Shown: positions 6,222-12,396 of the stretch, one piece after another
Position numbering within the stretch: position 1 is the first letter of the stretch
Layout of the letters: each line of letters begins with the position of its first letter
NCBI GenBank assembly: GCA_040881505.1
Contig: JBBEDC010000048.1
Location: forward strand, 1-13,586
DNA: 13,586 nucleotides
Direction: 5' to 3'
Source: JBBEDC01 sp040881505
GTDB taxonomy: Bacteria > Patescibacteriota > Andersenbacteria > UBA10190
Notes under the pieces: model-generated
Told to the model about the DNA's origin: nothing
The model's database searches: none
Seen by the model: only the letters and a program-made list of their open reading frames with translations
Position numbers and translations under genes: made by a program

Positions 6222-6986
6222 ATGAAAAAGCTACTTTCAATGGTGCTTGCAGGCGTTCTCCTATTTGTAGGAGTTGCGATTGCTCAAGCGGATGCAACTG
6301 TAACAGTATCGGGCGATACCGCAGCTGGAGAAAATCAACCTGGCTGGTTATTCAATCGTGATGCCAGCACATCTACTCCTTTCGAGTTCAATACTGATGA
6401 GGCTAGTATCGGCTTCGGCAGCCTGTACGTTGAGCCGATCGGTGCAACCGGTGCAGATAAATTTGTTGGCGAGAATTTCCTGCTTACTCCCGTAGCTGAC
6501 GTTAACTCAGTTGCTTACGACTTCCAGATTGGTAGTAGCGGCACCGCTGCCGACGCTAACCACTTCTACATGAGTGTGTATGCCAACTTTGGAGAATCCG
6601 ACCCGCTGAAGTTTTACGACTGCCGCTACAATGTCGTTCCGGTGATTGGATCAACCACTGACTTTACTACAGTCACGTTCGATATCACGCAGCCATATTC
6701 TGTAACTACGAGAAATACTTCTCCGCACACCTGTCCGCCTGTACCGGCTGACATGGGACCAGACGCATTCTTACGCATGTTTTCTCTGAACGTTGGTGAC
6801 ACTAGCACGAGCGACCAGGGCCTGGATGGGTATCTTGATAATGTTGTTGTGAATACGAATAGTGAAGTCACGACATATGATTTCGAGCCGACTCCTGAAT
6901 GTAAAAAAGGACAATGGGCAGACTTTGGCTTTAAGAACCAGGGTCAGTGCATGCGCTATCTGCAAACAGAGAAGGACAGTCGCTAG
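6222..6986 (+). CDS. Secreted protein with C-terminal Cys/Trp tail motif
   Basis: 254 residues. A typical Sec signal peptide (MKKLLSMVLAGVLLFVGVAI) is followed by a likely signal peptidase I site after AQA, residue 23. The mature part is rich in beta-strand-like stretches and Thr/Ser/Asp. It contains GLDGYLDNVVV (200-210), a motif common at the end of lectin- or LamG-like jelly-roll domains. The last 28 residues hold CKKGQWADFGFKNQGQC (227-243), a recurring tail motif in secreted proteins of several bacterial groups, where its two Cys could form a disulfide. Two further Cys are at 134 and 171. The protein is probably exported and possibly surface-associated, with unknown ligand. A strong terminator follows, so it is likely monocistronic. 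No enzyme active site is recognised. Confidence 0.8.
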   Translation: MKKLLSMVLAGVLLFVGVAIAQADATVTVSGDTAAGENQPGWLFNRDASTSTPFEFNTDEASIGFGSLYVEPIGATGADKFVGENFLLTPVADVNSVAYDFQIGSSGTAADANHFYMSVYANFGESDPLKFYDCRYNVVPVIGSTTDFTTVTFDITQPYSVTTRNTSPHTCPPVPADMGPDAFLRMFSLNVGDTSTSDQGLDGYLDNVVVNTNSEVTTYDFEPTPECKKGQWADFGFKNQGQCMRYLQTEKDSR

Positions 6987-7002
6987 TTATTAGAAGCTAA
7001 CG

Positions 7003-7033
7003 CTAAAAACCCTGCTTTGCGCAGGGTTTTTAG
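7003..7033 (+). terminator. Strong intrinsic terminator of the secreted-protein gene
   Basis: Perfect 13-base arms CTAAAAACCCTGC and GCAGGGTTTTTAG flank a TTTGC loop. The stem has a GC-rich core, an A tract on the left and a TTTTT run on the right. It begins 17 bases after the stop codon. The symmetric A/T runs would let it act in both directions. It is the clearest Rho-independent terminator in the window. Confidence 0.93.
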
Positions 7034-7060
7034 TTCAGCACGACCATCTGTCAAAGCGCT

Positions 7061-7076
7061 CTATCAATGTTGATAG
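7061..7076. promoter_or_regulatory. 16-bp palindrome upstream of the DUF5678 gene (operator candidate)
   Basis: CTATCAATGTTGATAG has perfect 7-base arms (CTATCAA/TTGATAG) around TG. It ends 9 bases before the ATG at 7086, where a promoter -10 region or leader would fall. A CTGTCA hexamer at 7048-7053 (4/6 match to TTGACA) may be the -35. Dyads of this size commonly bind dimeric regulators. No regulator gene is adjacent. Confidence 0.4.
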
Positions 7077-7085
7077 GTTTTTGAT

Positions 7086-7325
7086 ATGTTTAAAGAGATG
7101 CAACGGCAAGTCAATCGTGCAGTTATAAGAGGTCCTATCCAAGGGCTGGATGAGGAAAAGTATTGTGGCCAGTGGCTTGTTATTAATGGTACGAGTGGAA
7201 GAATTGTTTTGTCTGGGAATAGTCTTGAAAATCTTGAGGAGCAAGCCGAAAAACAATCTATCGAGAGGCCTGTGTATTATAAGGTTCCAAAAACCGAAAT
7301 ACATAATCACATAGTTATAAAATGA
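7086..7325 (+). CDS. DUF5678-like protein
   Basis: 79 residues. The core at about 21-70 (LDEEKYCGQWLVINGTSGRIV, then SGNSLENLEEQAEKQSIERP and VYYKVPKTE) matches the DUF5678 pattern: a tryptophan-containing strand, a helix predicted to lie over it, and a final P-x-x-Y-x-V-P strand. No enzymatic residues are known for this family and the function is undefined. As I recall, it is often encoded next to clan AA aspartic protease genes, as here. The next gene starts 10 bases after this TGA, so the two are likely one transcript. A possible palindromic operator lies just upstream. The start is the only ATG compatible with the upstream terminator. Confidence 0.75.
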   Translation: MFKEMQRQVNRAVIRGPIQGLDEEKYCGQWLVINGTSGRIVLSGNSLENLEEQAEKQSIERPVYYKVPKTEIHNHIVIK

Positions 7326-7335
7326 TGAGATCTGA

Positions 7336-7752
7336 ATGGAGTTTTCATATACGAAAAAGTTGGGCTATGGTCGCAATAACAGATTTGATCCACTCATTCC
7401 GATAAAAGTAATCGGACAAGACGAATTCGAAGTTTACTGTTTAGTTGACTCCGGTTCTCCTTGTAATCTTTTCTCAACAGAAATTGCAGAAGCTGCTGGT
7501 ATTGACTTGACTGGCGCTACTCTCGTAGGCGAAGTGCATGCTGGTGGGAAGAAGCAACCTGGCTATATGCTTGACGTTGCAATGGAATTCTTAGGCAAAC
7601 AGTGGACTGCGAGTGTGGTTTTTTATGAGCACAATGAAGACAATAATCTTTTGGGAGGAGAAAGCTTTTTTCAATACTTCGATGTGCACTTTCGCTACTA
7701 TGAAAGAAAGTTCGATATTTTACCTGTCCCTGATACTCAGTGGCAGGAATAG
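7336..7752 (+). CDS. Retropepsin-like aspartic protease family protein
   Basis: 138 residues with the single-lobe clan AA fold. The catalytic triplet is in YCLVDSGSPCNLFS, with Asp38-Ser39-Gly40, the DSG variant of DTG. The later NLLGGESFFQYFDVHFRYY (104-122) corresponds to the hydrophobic ILG-x-x-FF segment that packs behind the active site. A single copy of the triplet means it would act as a homodimer. There is no signal peptide or membrane anchor, so it is probably cytoplasmic. It follows the DUF5678 gene by 10 bases. Natural substrates of such short bacterial proteins are unknown, and DUF5678 may be substrate, inhibitor or scaffold, which is inference. The family call is strong from the two motifs. 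Confidence 0.83.
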   Translation: MEFSYTKKLGYGRNNRFDPLIPIKVIGQDEFEVYCLVDSGSPCNLFSTEIAEAAGIDLTGATLVGEVHAGGKKQPGYMLDVAMEFLGKQWTASVVFYEHNEDNNLLGGESFFQYFDVHFRYYERKFDILPVPDTQWQE

Positions 7753-7766
7753 GCAGGATATAGTGA

Positions 7767-7901
7767 GTTTACGGGAGGGGTAACCTGTTTACCTGCCCCA
7801 ATCCCGGTTCGGAAGATGTCCTGGTCTATGAGCTGCCATTTGTAGGGCGGTTCAAGTCAGAATTGCGAACCAGAAGCAATAGATTGGCAGAAGACGAATA
7901 G
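7767..7901 (+). pseudogene. Open remnant of an unidentified gene (no normal start)
   Basis: After a TGA at 7764, one frame stays open for 44 codons to TAG at 7899. It has coding-like composition, including EDVLVYELPFVGRFKSELR and then TRSNRLAEDE. There is no ATG, GTG or TTG start. A strong ribosome-binding-like GGGAGGGG (7773-7780) lies 4 bases before an in-frame CTG (7785), leaving open a 38-residue peptide with a rare start. More likely it is the 3' remnant of a decayed gene between the protease and the dihydrofolate-reductase-like gene. The family is not recognised. The remaining sequence to 8017 shows nothing else convincing. Confidence 0.3.
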
Positions 7902-8003
7902 TGTTGTTAAGGTAAAACGGTGCTTACTCCAATCACCAAAGGCGTATGAGCCACGGGGGTTGCTCCTGTTTGCGACCTCAACGGATTTCCTGCTGAGTTA
8001 GAT

Positions 8004-8008
8004 AAGGA
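8004..8008 (+). promoter_or_regulatory. Shine-Dalgarno AAGGA of the RibD-like gene
   Basis: AAGGA lies 9 bases before the ATG at 8018. It is worth noting because most other leading genes here lack one, and it fixes this start. Confidence 0.5.
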
Positions 8009-8017
8009 AACATAGGT

Positions 8018-8620
8018 ATGAGAAAAGTCGTTGTATTAACATTTGTGAGTTTGGACGGTGTTATGCAGGCACCGGGTGGGCCCCAGGAGGACACCTCTGG
8101 TGGCTTTAAGTATGGCGGCTGGACAGTGCCGTATTTCGAAGAGACGGTTGGCGAGATCATGGATAAGCAAATGACGCCGCCATTTGATCTTCTACTGGGA
8201 GCGAAGACATACGACATCTTTGCCAGCTACTGGCCCGAACATAATAACAAAGTTGGGGTGCCATTAAATAAGGCAACGAAGTATGTGGTATCGCACGAAG
8301 AAAGAGAGCTTTCTTGGGGACCGGCGCAATTGATTACCGGAGATGTAGTGGCGCAGATACAAGAGCTGAAAAACCAGGACGGACCAATGTTGCAAGTGCA
8401 CGGCAGCAGTGAGTTTCTCCAAACTCTCTTCAAGAGCGACCTTGTTGATGAGTTGTGGTTGAAGATATTTCCAATAATACTCGGGAGCGGCAAGCGCCTC
8501 TTTAGTGAGGGTATACGTCCGGGCGCATTTATACTTGAGGAATCACAAACAACCCCGCAAGGTGTTATTATTGCCTCATACAAACGAGCGGGAGAAGTAA
8601 AAACAGGTTCATTCGATTAA
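8018..8620 (+). CDS. Dihydrofolate reductase family protein (RibD C-terminal domain)
   Basis: 200 residues covering one RibD_C/DHFR-like domain. The N-terminal MRKVVVLTFVSLDGVMQAPGG is the family signature. It is followed by LLLGAKTYDIFASYWP (58-73), a nucleotide-contacting helix, the Gly-containing QVHGS (126-130), and DELWLKIFPIILGSGKRLF (144-162), the conserved strand and turn. These standalone proteins resemble the NADPH-dependent reductase part of riboflavin biosynthesis RibD, but the pathway is not implied: no other rib gene is present and the physiological substrate is generally unknown. It is cytoplasmic and followed 28 bases later by the DUF1428 gene, probably co-transcribed. The GGFKYGGW insert is normal for this subgroup. 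Confidence 0.9.
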   Translation: MRKVVVLTFVSLDGVMQAPGGPQEDTSGGFKYGGWTVPYFEETVGEIMDKQMTPPFDLLLGAKTYDIFASYWPEHNNKVGVPLNKATKYVVSHEERELSWGPAQLITGDVVAQIQELKNQDGPMLQVHGSSEFLQTLFKSDLVDELWLKIFPIILGSGKRLFSEGIRPGAFILEESQTTPQGVIIASYKRAGEVKTGSFD

Positions 8621-8648
8621 GAGCTTATTACTAACATACAAAACACCT

Positions 8649-9026
8649 ATGGCAAAAGGAGCATACGTAGACGGATTTGTGCTTTCAATTCCGAAGAAGA
8701 GTACGGCTAAATACAAGAAGATGGCGCGGGAGGCAAACGAGGTTTGGATGAAGTTCGGCGCGCTTGATTACAAGGAGTGCAAAATAGATAACGCGAGGCC
8801 GGATAAGGCGGTCACGTTTACTTTTCCCAAGATGGCAAAGACTAAACCGGATGAGGCCGTGTGGTTCTCGTTCATTGTGTACAAGGATAAACGGCATCGC
8901 GATCAGGTGAATAAGAAAGTGATGAAGTATTTTGAAGAAAAATATAGTGAGGACGCCATGAAGGACATGCCGTTTGATATGAAGCGCTTTGCCTTTGGCG
9001 GCTTCAAAGTTGAAGTGGGTGCGTAG
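8649..9026 (+). CDS. DUF1428 domain-containing protein
   Basis: 125 residues, the full length of a DUF1428 protein. YVDGFVLSIPKKSTAKYKKM opens the domain. Then come EVWMKFGALDYKECKIDN (32-48), VWFSFIVYKDKRHRDQVNKK (71-90) and the closing MPFDMKRFAFGGFKVEV. The fold is a dimeric alpha-beta barrel as in stress-responsive or antibiotic-biosynthesis monooxygenase relatives. No activity is established. The gene follows the dihydrofolate-reductase-like gene by 28 bases with no terminator between them. It lacks a Shine-Dalgarno sequence. The family assignment is strong from the ordered motifs. Confidence 0.92.
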   Translation: MAKGAYVDGFVLSIPKKSTAKYKKMAREANEVWMKFGALDYKECKIDNARPDKAVTFTFPKMAKTKPDEAVWFSFIVYKDKRHRDQVNKKVMKYFEEKYSEDAMKDMPFDMKRFAFGGFKVEVGA

Positions 9027-9071
9027 CTCTAGGAGGGATTAAGACTAAGGCTCTGATCTCAGACCGATCGT

Positions 9072-9323
9072 ATGACTAATAAAATACTCTCTCCCGGCGT
9101 TGCTCATAGAGTCCCAACTGATTTACAAAGGGCTCTTACTTCTGCCTCCGCAGCGCGAGATGCTTGGGAGGATATCACGCCACTCGCGCGCAACGAGTGG
9201 ATTTGCTGGGTTGAATCCGCTAAAAAACCAGAAACTAGAAGCCGTAGAATTCAAAGGACACGTACAGAACTCACGGAAGGGAAGCGTCGTCCTTGTTGCT
9301 GGGCTGGGTGTATGCATCGGTGA
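9072..9323 (+). CDS. Short YdeI/OmpD-associated (OmdA-type) protein
   Basis: 83 residues. The pattern VPTDLQRAL, then ARDAWEDITPLARNEWICWV, ESAKKPETRSRRIQRTRTEL and EGKRRPCCWAGCMHR (69-83) matches the C-terminal part of YdeI/OmdA-family proteins. A compact form with this Cys-rich end is widespread. The terminal CCWxGCxH cluster could bind a metal, which is inference. E. coli YdeI has been linked to peptide stress resistance, but that role cannot be transferred here. Start: a TGA at 9054-9056 precedes it in frame, and the first ATG is 9072. It has no nearby ribosome-binding site. An overlapping frame at 9100-9333 shows no family pattern and is rejected. Confidence 0.83.
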   Translation: MTNKILSPGVAHRVPTDLQRALTSASAARDAWEDITPLARNEWICWVESAKKPETRSRRIQRTRTELTEGKRRPCCWAGCMHR

Positions 9324-9414
9324 AACTTGTTAAAAAATACCTCCTTGATCTTGGTTCAGAAGATATCTCGGGTCTTGGACTACCGTAGGAGTATCTTGCA
9401 AGAATATTTTTGTG

Positions 9415-9420
9415 TATAAT
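9415..9420 (+). promoter_or_regulatory. Consensus -10 box TATAAT of the DUF2341 gene
   Basis: A perfect TATAAT predicts transcription from about 9427. That is 8 bases before the TTG start at 9435 and 17 before the alternative GTG at 9444. No -35 at standard spacing is evident; TTGCAA upstream is only 13 bases away. Confidence 0.5.
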
Positions 9421-9434
9421 GTGCAAGTAATTCC

Positions 9435-11426
9435 TTGAAAATTGTGCAAAAGAATATTGTCCAAATTCTGGTGTTGGGTGTAATGGGCGCGCTGTTATTC
9501 ACGCTGTTTCCAGCTGGGACAAGATCTGCATCCTGGCTTGAGGACTTTGCATATCGAAAATCAATTACCATTAATAACCCCGGCGGCTCAGATTTAGAAA
9601 ACTATCAGATACACCTTACGCTTCACGAAGGCTCCGGCAGCGATAGCGGGTCTGACATATATCTCAACGATAATGTATTGAGTAGTTTCAACGATATTCG
9701 GTTTACTGCGAGTGACGGCACCACTTTGTTTGATTATTGGATTGAGTCAGTTGATTCAGGTGTGGCAACGGTATGGGTTGAAATAGATAGCTTGCCGGCT
9801 TCCAATGACACGAACATATTCATATACTTTGGGAATAATAGTGCTGACTCTTTGAGCAATGCTGATGCAACGTTCCCTTTCATTGATTACTTTGACGAAA
9901 ACGGAATCGATGGATGGGTAGGATCTTCACAGAACGAAGACCATGAACAGGAGACAGGATTACAGACTCAGTCTGTGAATACGTCAACATTTGTTTCCTC
10001 CCCTAATTCGGCTGATCTGGAGTCATATGCCTCCTGTTTTTCCGGCCCCTTCACCGGTGCTGGATCGTTGATTACAGCTTCGCCAGACCTCCCTGAGTCA
10101 GATTATTTGCTGGAATTCCACGTTAAACGAGAAATTACAGGACTCCGGTTTCCATCCAGTGGAGCGCAGCACGGTGTGGTGAGGGTAAATGATGACGAGG
10201 TATTTAATGAAAATACCAGCTGTTCGGGATCGGGATGTACAGCTTCGTCTGACTGGTCTCAAGAGAGTGTAACGCTGGAAGACACAGCTATTGAGTCTCT
10301 GGCGCTTATTGGAGCCTCGACGGATTGTATCGATGGAAATGTGTACTATGACAACGTCCGCATCCGCAGTTACGTCGCAGATGAACCGGAAATAACGGCG
10401 GCGAGTGCGTCCGAAGCGCTACCTACGACTTCTTCCTCAAACTCTTCTTCATCTCAACGCGCGGAGCCTCTTCCTGATCCGGTGCAAGCTCTGCTTGTGG
10501 GCGGTAAAGGATCTCTAGGTAATTCCCAGACGAGTAATGTTCCGAAAATTGAGGTTGAACCAAATGAAGTCTTTACCCTACACGTTAAAGCTCCGGATGC
10601 TGATCAAGTGCAATCGGTCACGCTTAAGGTCGCTGGTAAAACCCATACGCTTAAGCTCGATTCGTCAGATGTAAGCAATCCTGTGTTTATCACAAATCTT
10701 TCTCTGTCCGCTATTGGTACCCATTCGTACACAATTGTGGTTGATTATGGTTCTACCAATCGTCGCCAGAAAGGCGTGATAGAAGTTAAAAAAGTGATTC
10801 CAGTTGTAGTTCCTACCGCAACACCAAGCGTTCCTGCTCCCGTGGCAGCCATTGTCGGAAGCTTGATCCCTGTATCTTCTGTACAGCCTTCTCTGGACGA
10901 GCCTCAGGAAGTAATTGAGCTCTCGGAAGAAACCGTAACGCAAGGTATCCCCTCACCAGCACCGACGACGCCGGCTCCTCCGGTGTTGCCAGAGATAGAA
11001 AAACCAACCAAGTCTACGCGAAGCTTCACTATCCTTTTGAGTGGCGTATTTAACAAATTGCAGCAGGGGGCCAGGGGGATTGTAGCTGGTACCACTCGAA
11101 TTGCCGCTCGTATGGCGGATATACATATGCCCTTTACAGGAAAACCAGAGCATGTCTACCAGAAAGTTGTTATAAAACTAGCCTCAAATGACGGAAGGCC
11201 GCTTTCGGGCGCAACTGTGACGCTGTTTTCTGAACCCAAAACATCTCTTACTAATAACCAAGGAGAAGTAGAATTTGAACAGGTAGAATCGGGTAAGCAC
11301 AAGCTTCATATTCAATATCAGGGGTATACAAGCAAGCAATCAATAATGCTTGATCAAGCCGTTGCTGAGGTTACAATCCAGGTGACTGCGGAATTTAAGA
11401 AAGACAAAAAACTCTTTGTATTTTAG
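9435..11426 (+). CDS. DUF2341 multidomain secreted/surface protein
   Basis: 663 residues with a TTG start (alternative GTG three codons later). Residues about 7-32 form a signal sequence, KNIVQILVLGVMGALLFTLF. Residues 33-145 are a DUF2341 domain: WLEDFAYRKSITINN, FDYWIESVDSGVATVWVEI, NIFIYFGN. Residues 150-315 look like a jelly-roll domain ending YYDNVRIRSY, with four Cys (201, 263, 268, 298). A Ser-rich linker (321-345) leads to an Ig-like domain (about 370-455). A Pro/Ser/Thr-rich linker follows (456-527), then a basic amphipathic segment (530-565). A carboxypeptidase-regulatory-like beta sandwich (about 575-650) includes DGRPLSGATVTLF and TNNQGEVEFEQVESGKHKL. The likely role is envelope attachment or adhesion. 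The protein ends KKDKKLFVF without the C-terminal membrane helix I would expect, so the 3' end may be truncated. Confidence 0.85.
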   Translation: MKIVQKNIVQILVLGVMGALLFTLFPAGTRSASWLEDFAYRKSITINNPGGSDLENYQIHLTLHEGSGSDSGSDIYLNDNVLSSFNDIRFTASDGTTLFDYWIESVDSGVATVWVEIDSLPASNDTNIFIYFGNNSADSLSNADATFPFIDYFDENGIDGWVGSSQNEDHEQETGLQTQSVNTSTFVSSPNSADLESYASCFSGPFTGAGSLITASPDLPESDYLLEFHVKREITGLRFPSSGAQHGVVRVNDDEVFNENTSCSGSGCTASSDWSQESVTLEDTAIESLALIGASTDCIDGNVYYDNVRIRSYVADEPEITAASASEALPTTSSSNSSSSQRAEPLPDPVQALLVGGKGSLGNSQTSNVPKIEVEPNEVFTLHVKAPDADQVQSVTLKVAGKTHTLKLDSSDVSNPVFITNLSLSAIGTHSYTIVVDYGSTNRRQKGVIEVKKVIPVVVPTATPSVPAPVAAIVGSLIPVSSVQPSLDEPQEVIELSEETVTQGIPSPAPTTPAPPVLPEIEKPTKSTRSFTILLSGVFNKLQQGARGIVAGTTRIAARMADIHMPFTGKPEHVYQKVVIKLASNDGRPLSGATVTLFSEPKTSLTNNQGEVEFEQVESGKHKLHIQYQGYTSKQSIMLDQAVAEVTIQVTAEFKKDKKLFVF

Positions 11427-11427
11427 T

Positions 11428-11591
11428 CGAACCTTATACCCAGACGGCGTCGCTGCTGAACATAGTATCGCGACCAATATAGTTAGAGAAGGCGATAAAC
11501 TCATCTCGTTGTATGGTTATAGTTTAACAAAGAAGCTACGGAAGCGGGCGATACGGTTGTGATTCGTCTCACAGAGCGCTTATCAAGATAA
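11428..11591 (+). pseudogene. Frameshifted 3' remnant of an unidentified gene
   Basis: One frame (11428-11562) reads RTLYPDGVAAEHSIATNI, then VREGDKLISLYGYSLT. A second frame (11526-11591) continues KEATEAGDTVVIRLTERLSR and ends at TAA. Joining them near 11529 with a one-base slip restores a smooth sequence of about 52 residues, so a single-base deletion or sequencing error is implied. No plausible 5' part exists: the remnant begins where the DUF2341 gene ends, suggesting a deletion junction. I do not recognise the family. It ends 9 bases before the DUF1697 gene. Confidence 0.5.
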
Positions 11592-11592
11592 T
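11587..11592 (+). promoter_or_regulatory. -10-like box GATAAT before the DUF1697 gene
   Basis: GATAAT (5/6 match) ends 8 bases before the ATG at 11601, predicting a 2-base leader. No -35 was seen. It overlaps the end of the gene remnant. Confidence 0.35.
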
Positions 11593-11600
11593 CAATACCT

Positions 11601-12152
11601 ATGAAATATGTAGTGTTGCTACGCGGCATTAATGTCGGCGGGAAGAATAAGGTAAGGATGGTAGAGCTTCAGCAATGCCTTCATGATTTAGGCTTTGCCA
11701 ATGCTACAACGTACATCCAAAGCGGAAACATAATTCTCGACAGTAAAAAATCAGCGAAAGCTATTGCTGCGCAGATTGAAAAGGCGCTGCCAATGAAATT
11801 CAAGTTGGATAGCGATTTGATTAAAGCCTTCGTATATTCCAAGCGGCAATTTACCGATATTGTTAAGAAGGCTCCGCAAGGATTCGGCAAAGAACCAAAA
11901 AAATATTACTACGACTTTATTTTCTTAAGTGGCATTGCCAGTAAAAAGGCAGTTCAGGAATTTGACCAGAACCCGGAAGTTGACGCTATTTGGACTGGCC
12001 CTGGTGTAGTGTATCACCGGCGCCTGGCTGCCAAGCGCACGAAAAGCCGAATGGCAAAAATTGTGGCTAAGCCAATTTACAAAAACATGACCATTCGCAG
12101 CTGGACTACGACAAGTAAGCTTTTTACACTTGTGGGTATTGCTTTTGCATAG
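11601..12152 (+). CDS. DUF1697 domain-containing protein
   Basis: 183 residues, the normal full length. The start MKYVVLLRGINVGGKNKVRM carries the RGINVGG signature (8-14). ATTYIQSGNIIL (35-46) is the second conserved block. PKKYYYDFIFLSG, GPGVVYHRRLAAKRTKSRM and MTIRSWTTTSKL complete the family pattern. The fold is ferredoxin-like and cytoplasmic. No catalytic function is established. The gene starts immediately after a pseudogene fragment and is followed by a weak hairpin (TCTCTT/AAGAGA at 12190-12207). There is no Shine-Dalgarno sequence; a GATAAT box suggests a near-leaderless start. Confidence 0.93.
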   Translation: MKYVVLLRGINVGGKNKVRMVELQQCLHDLGFANATTYIQSGNIILDSKKSAKAIAAQIEKALPMKFKLDSDLIKAFVYSKRQFTDIVKKAPQGFGKEPKKYYYDFIFLSGIASKKAVQEFDQNPEVDAIWTGPGVVYHRRLAAKRTKSRMAKIVAKPIYKNMTIRSWTTTSKLFTLVGIAFA

Positions 12153-12240
12153 TGCATTTGTGCCTATGGCCTGATCCCAACTCTTGTTTCTCTTTGAAGT
12201 AAGAGAGTATGTTTCAAGATGCAAAACCTACTCAATTCTG

Positions 12241-12246
12241 TATACT
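12241..12246 (+). promoter_or_regulatory. -10 box TATACT giving a leaderless start for the 47-aa gene
   Basis: TATACT ends 6 bases before the ATG at 12253, so transcription is predicted to start on the A of the ATG. This is the same hexamer and spacing as at the ArsC-like gene (3392-3397). GGAG lies only 2 bases before the ATG, too close for a normal ribosome-binding site. Confidence 0.5.
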
Positions 12247-12252
12247 GGAGAC

Positions 12253-12396
12253 ATGAGTAAGAATCAGCGCAAAAAGGCAGCGTACAAGATTGTGGTGAAG
12301 CGAGGACAAGAAAAGAAATACACGAAGTTGCCGGGTAAGCTATCAGATCTAGGAGAGGGGTATAAAGCACTGGTACGTGAACTAGCGAAGCGATAA
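12253..12396 (+). CDS. Small basic protein upstream of a Fic/Doc gene (antitoxin candidate)
   Basis: 47 residues, strongly basic: MSKNQRKKAAYKIVVKRGQE, then KKYTKLPGKLSDLGEGYKAL and VRELAKR. It has no membrane helix, and the pattern suggests a short beta strand followed by a C-terminal helix. The frame extends upstream to 12184, but that extension has no support and would lie before the TATACT box. Its TAA overlaps the ATG of the next gene (TAATG), implying coupled translation. The position matches that of an antitoxin (Phd before Doc), but the sequence does not resemble Phd and is smaller and more basic. It could bind DNA, RNA or the Fic-like protein. Real-gene confidence comes from overlap, promoter placement and composition. 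Confidence 0.65.
   Translation: MSKNQRKKAAYKIVVKRGQEKKYTKLPGKLSDLGEGYKALVRELAKR

Noticed and set aside
7849..7858. GGTTCAAGTC, resembling a tRNA T-loop
   Set aside because: The flanking bases do not pair into a T stem, and no acceptor, D or anticodon arms can be built around it.
9031..9037. AGGAGGG, a strong ribosome-binding-like site
   Set aside because: No ATG, GTG or TTG follows at a usable distance; the next start (9072) is more than 30 bases away.
9052..9063. Short palindrome TCTGATCTCAGA before the OmdA-type gene
   Set aside because: Arms of only 5 bases are expected by chance, and no promoter elements surround it.
9100..9333. 77-aa frame overlapping the OmdA-type gene
   Set aside because: Only the 9072 frame matches the YdeI/OmdA pattern through to its Cys-rich end.
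12190..12207. TCTCTT/AAGAGA hairpin as a terminator for the DUF1697 gene
   Set aside because: Only a 6-bp AT-rich stem with no T tract; too weak to call.
12184..12252. Upstream extension of the 47-aa gene to an earlier ATG
   Set aside because: It would place the TATACT box inside the coding region, and the added residues do not continue the basic composition.
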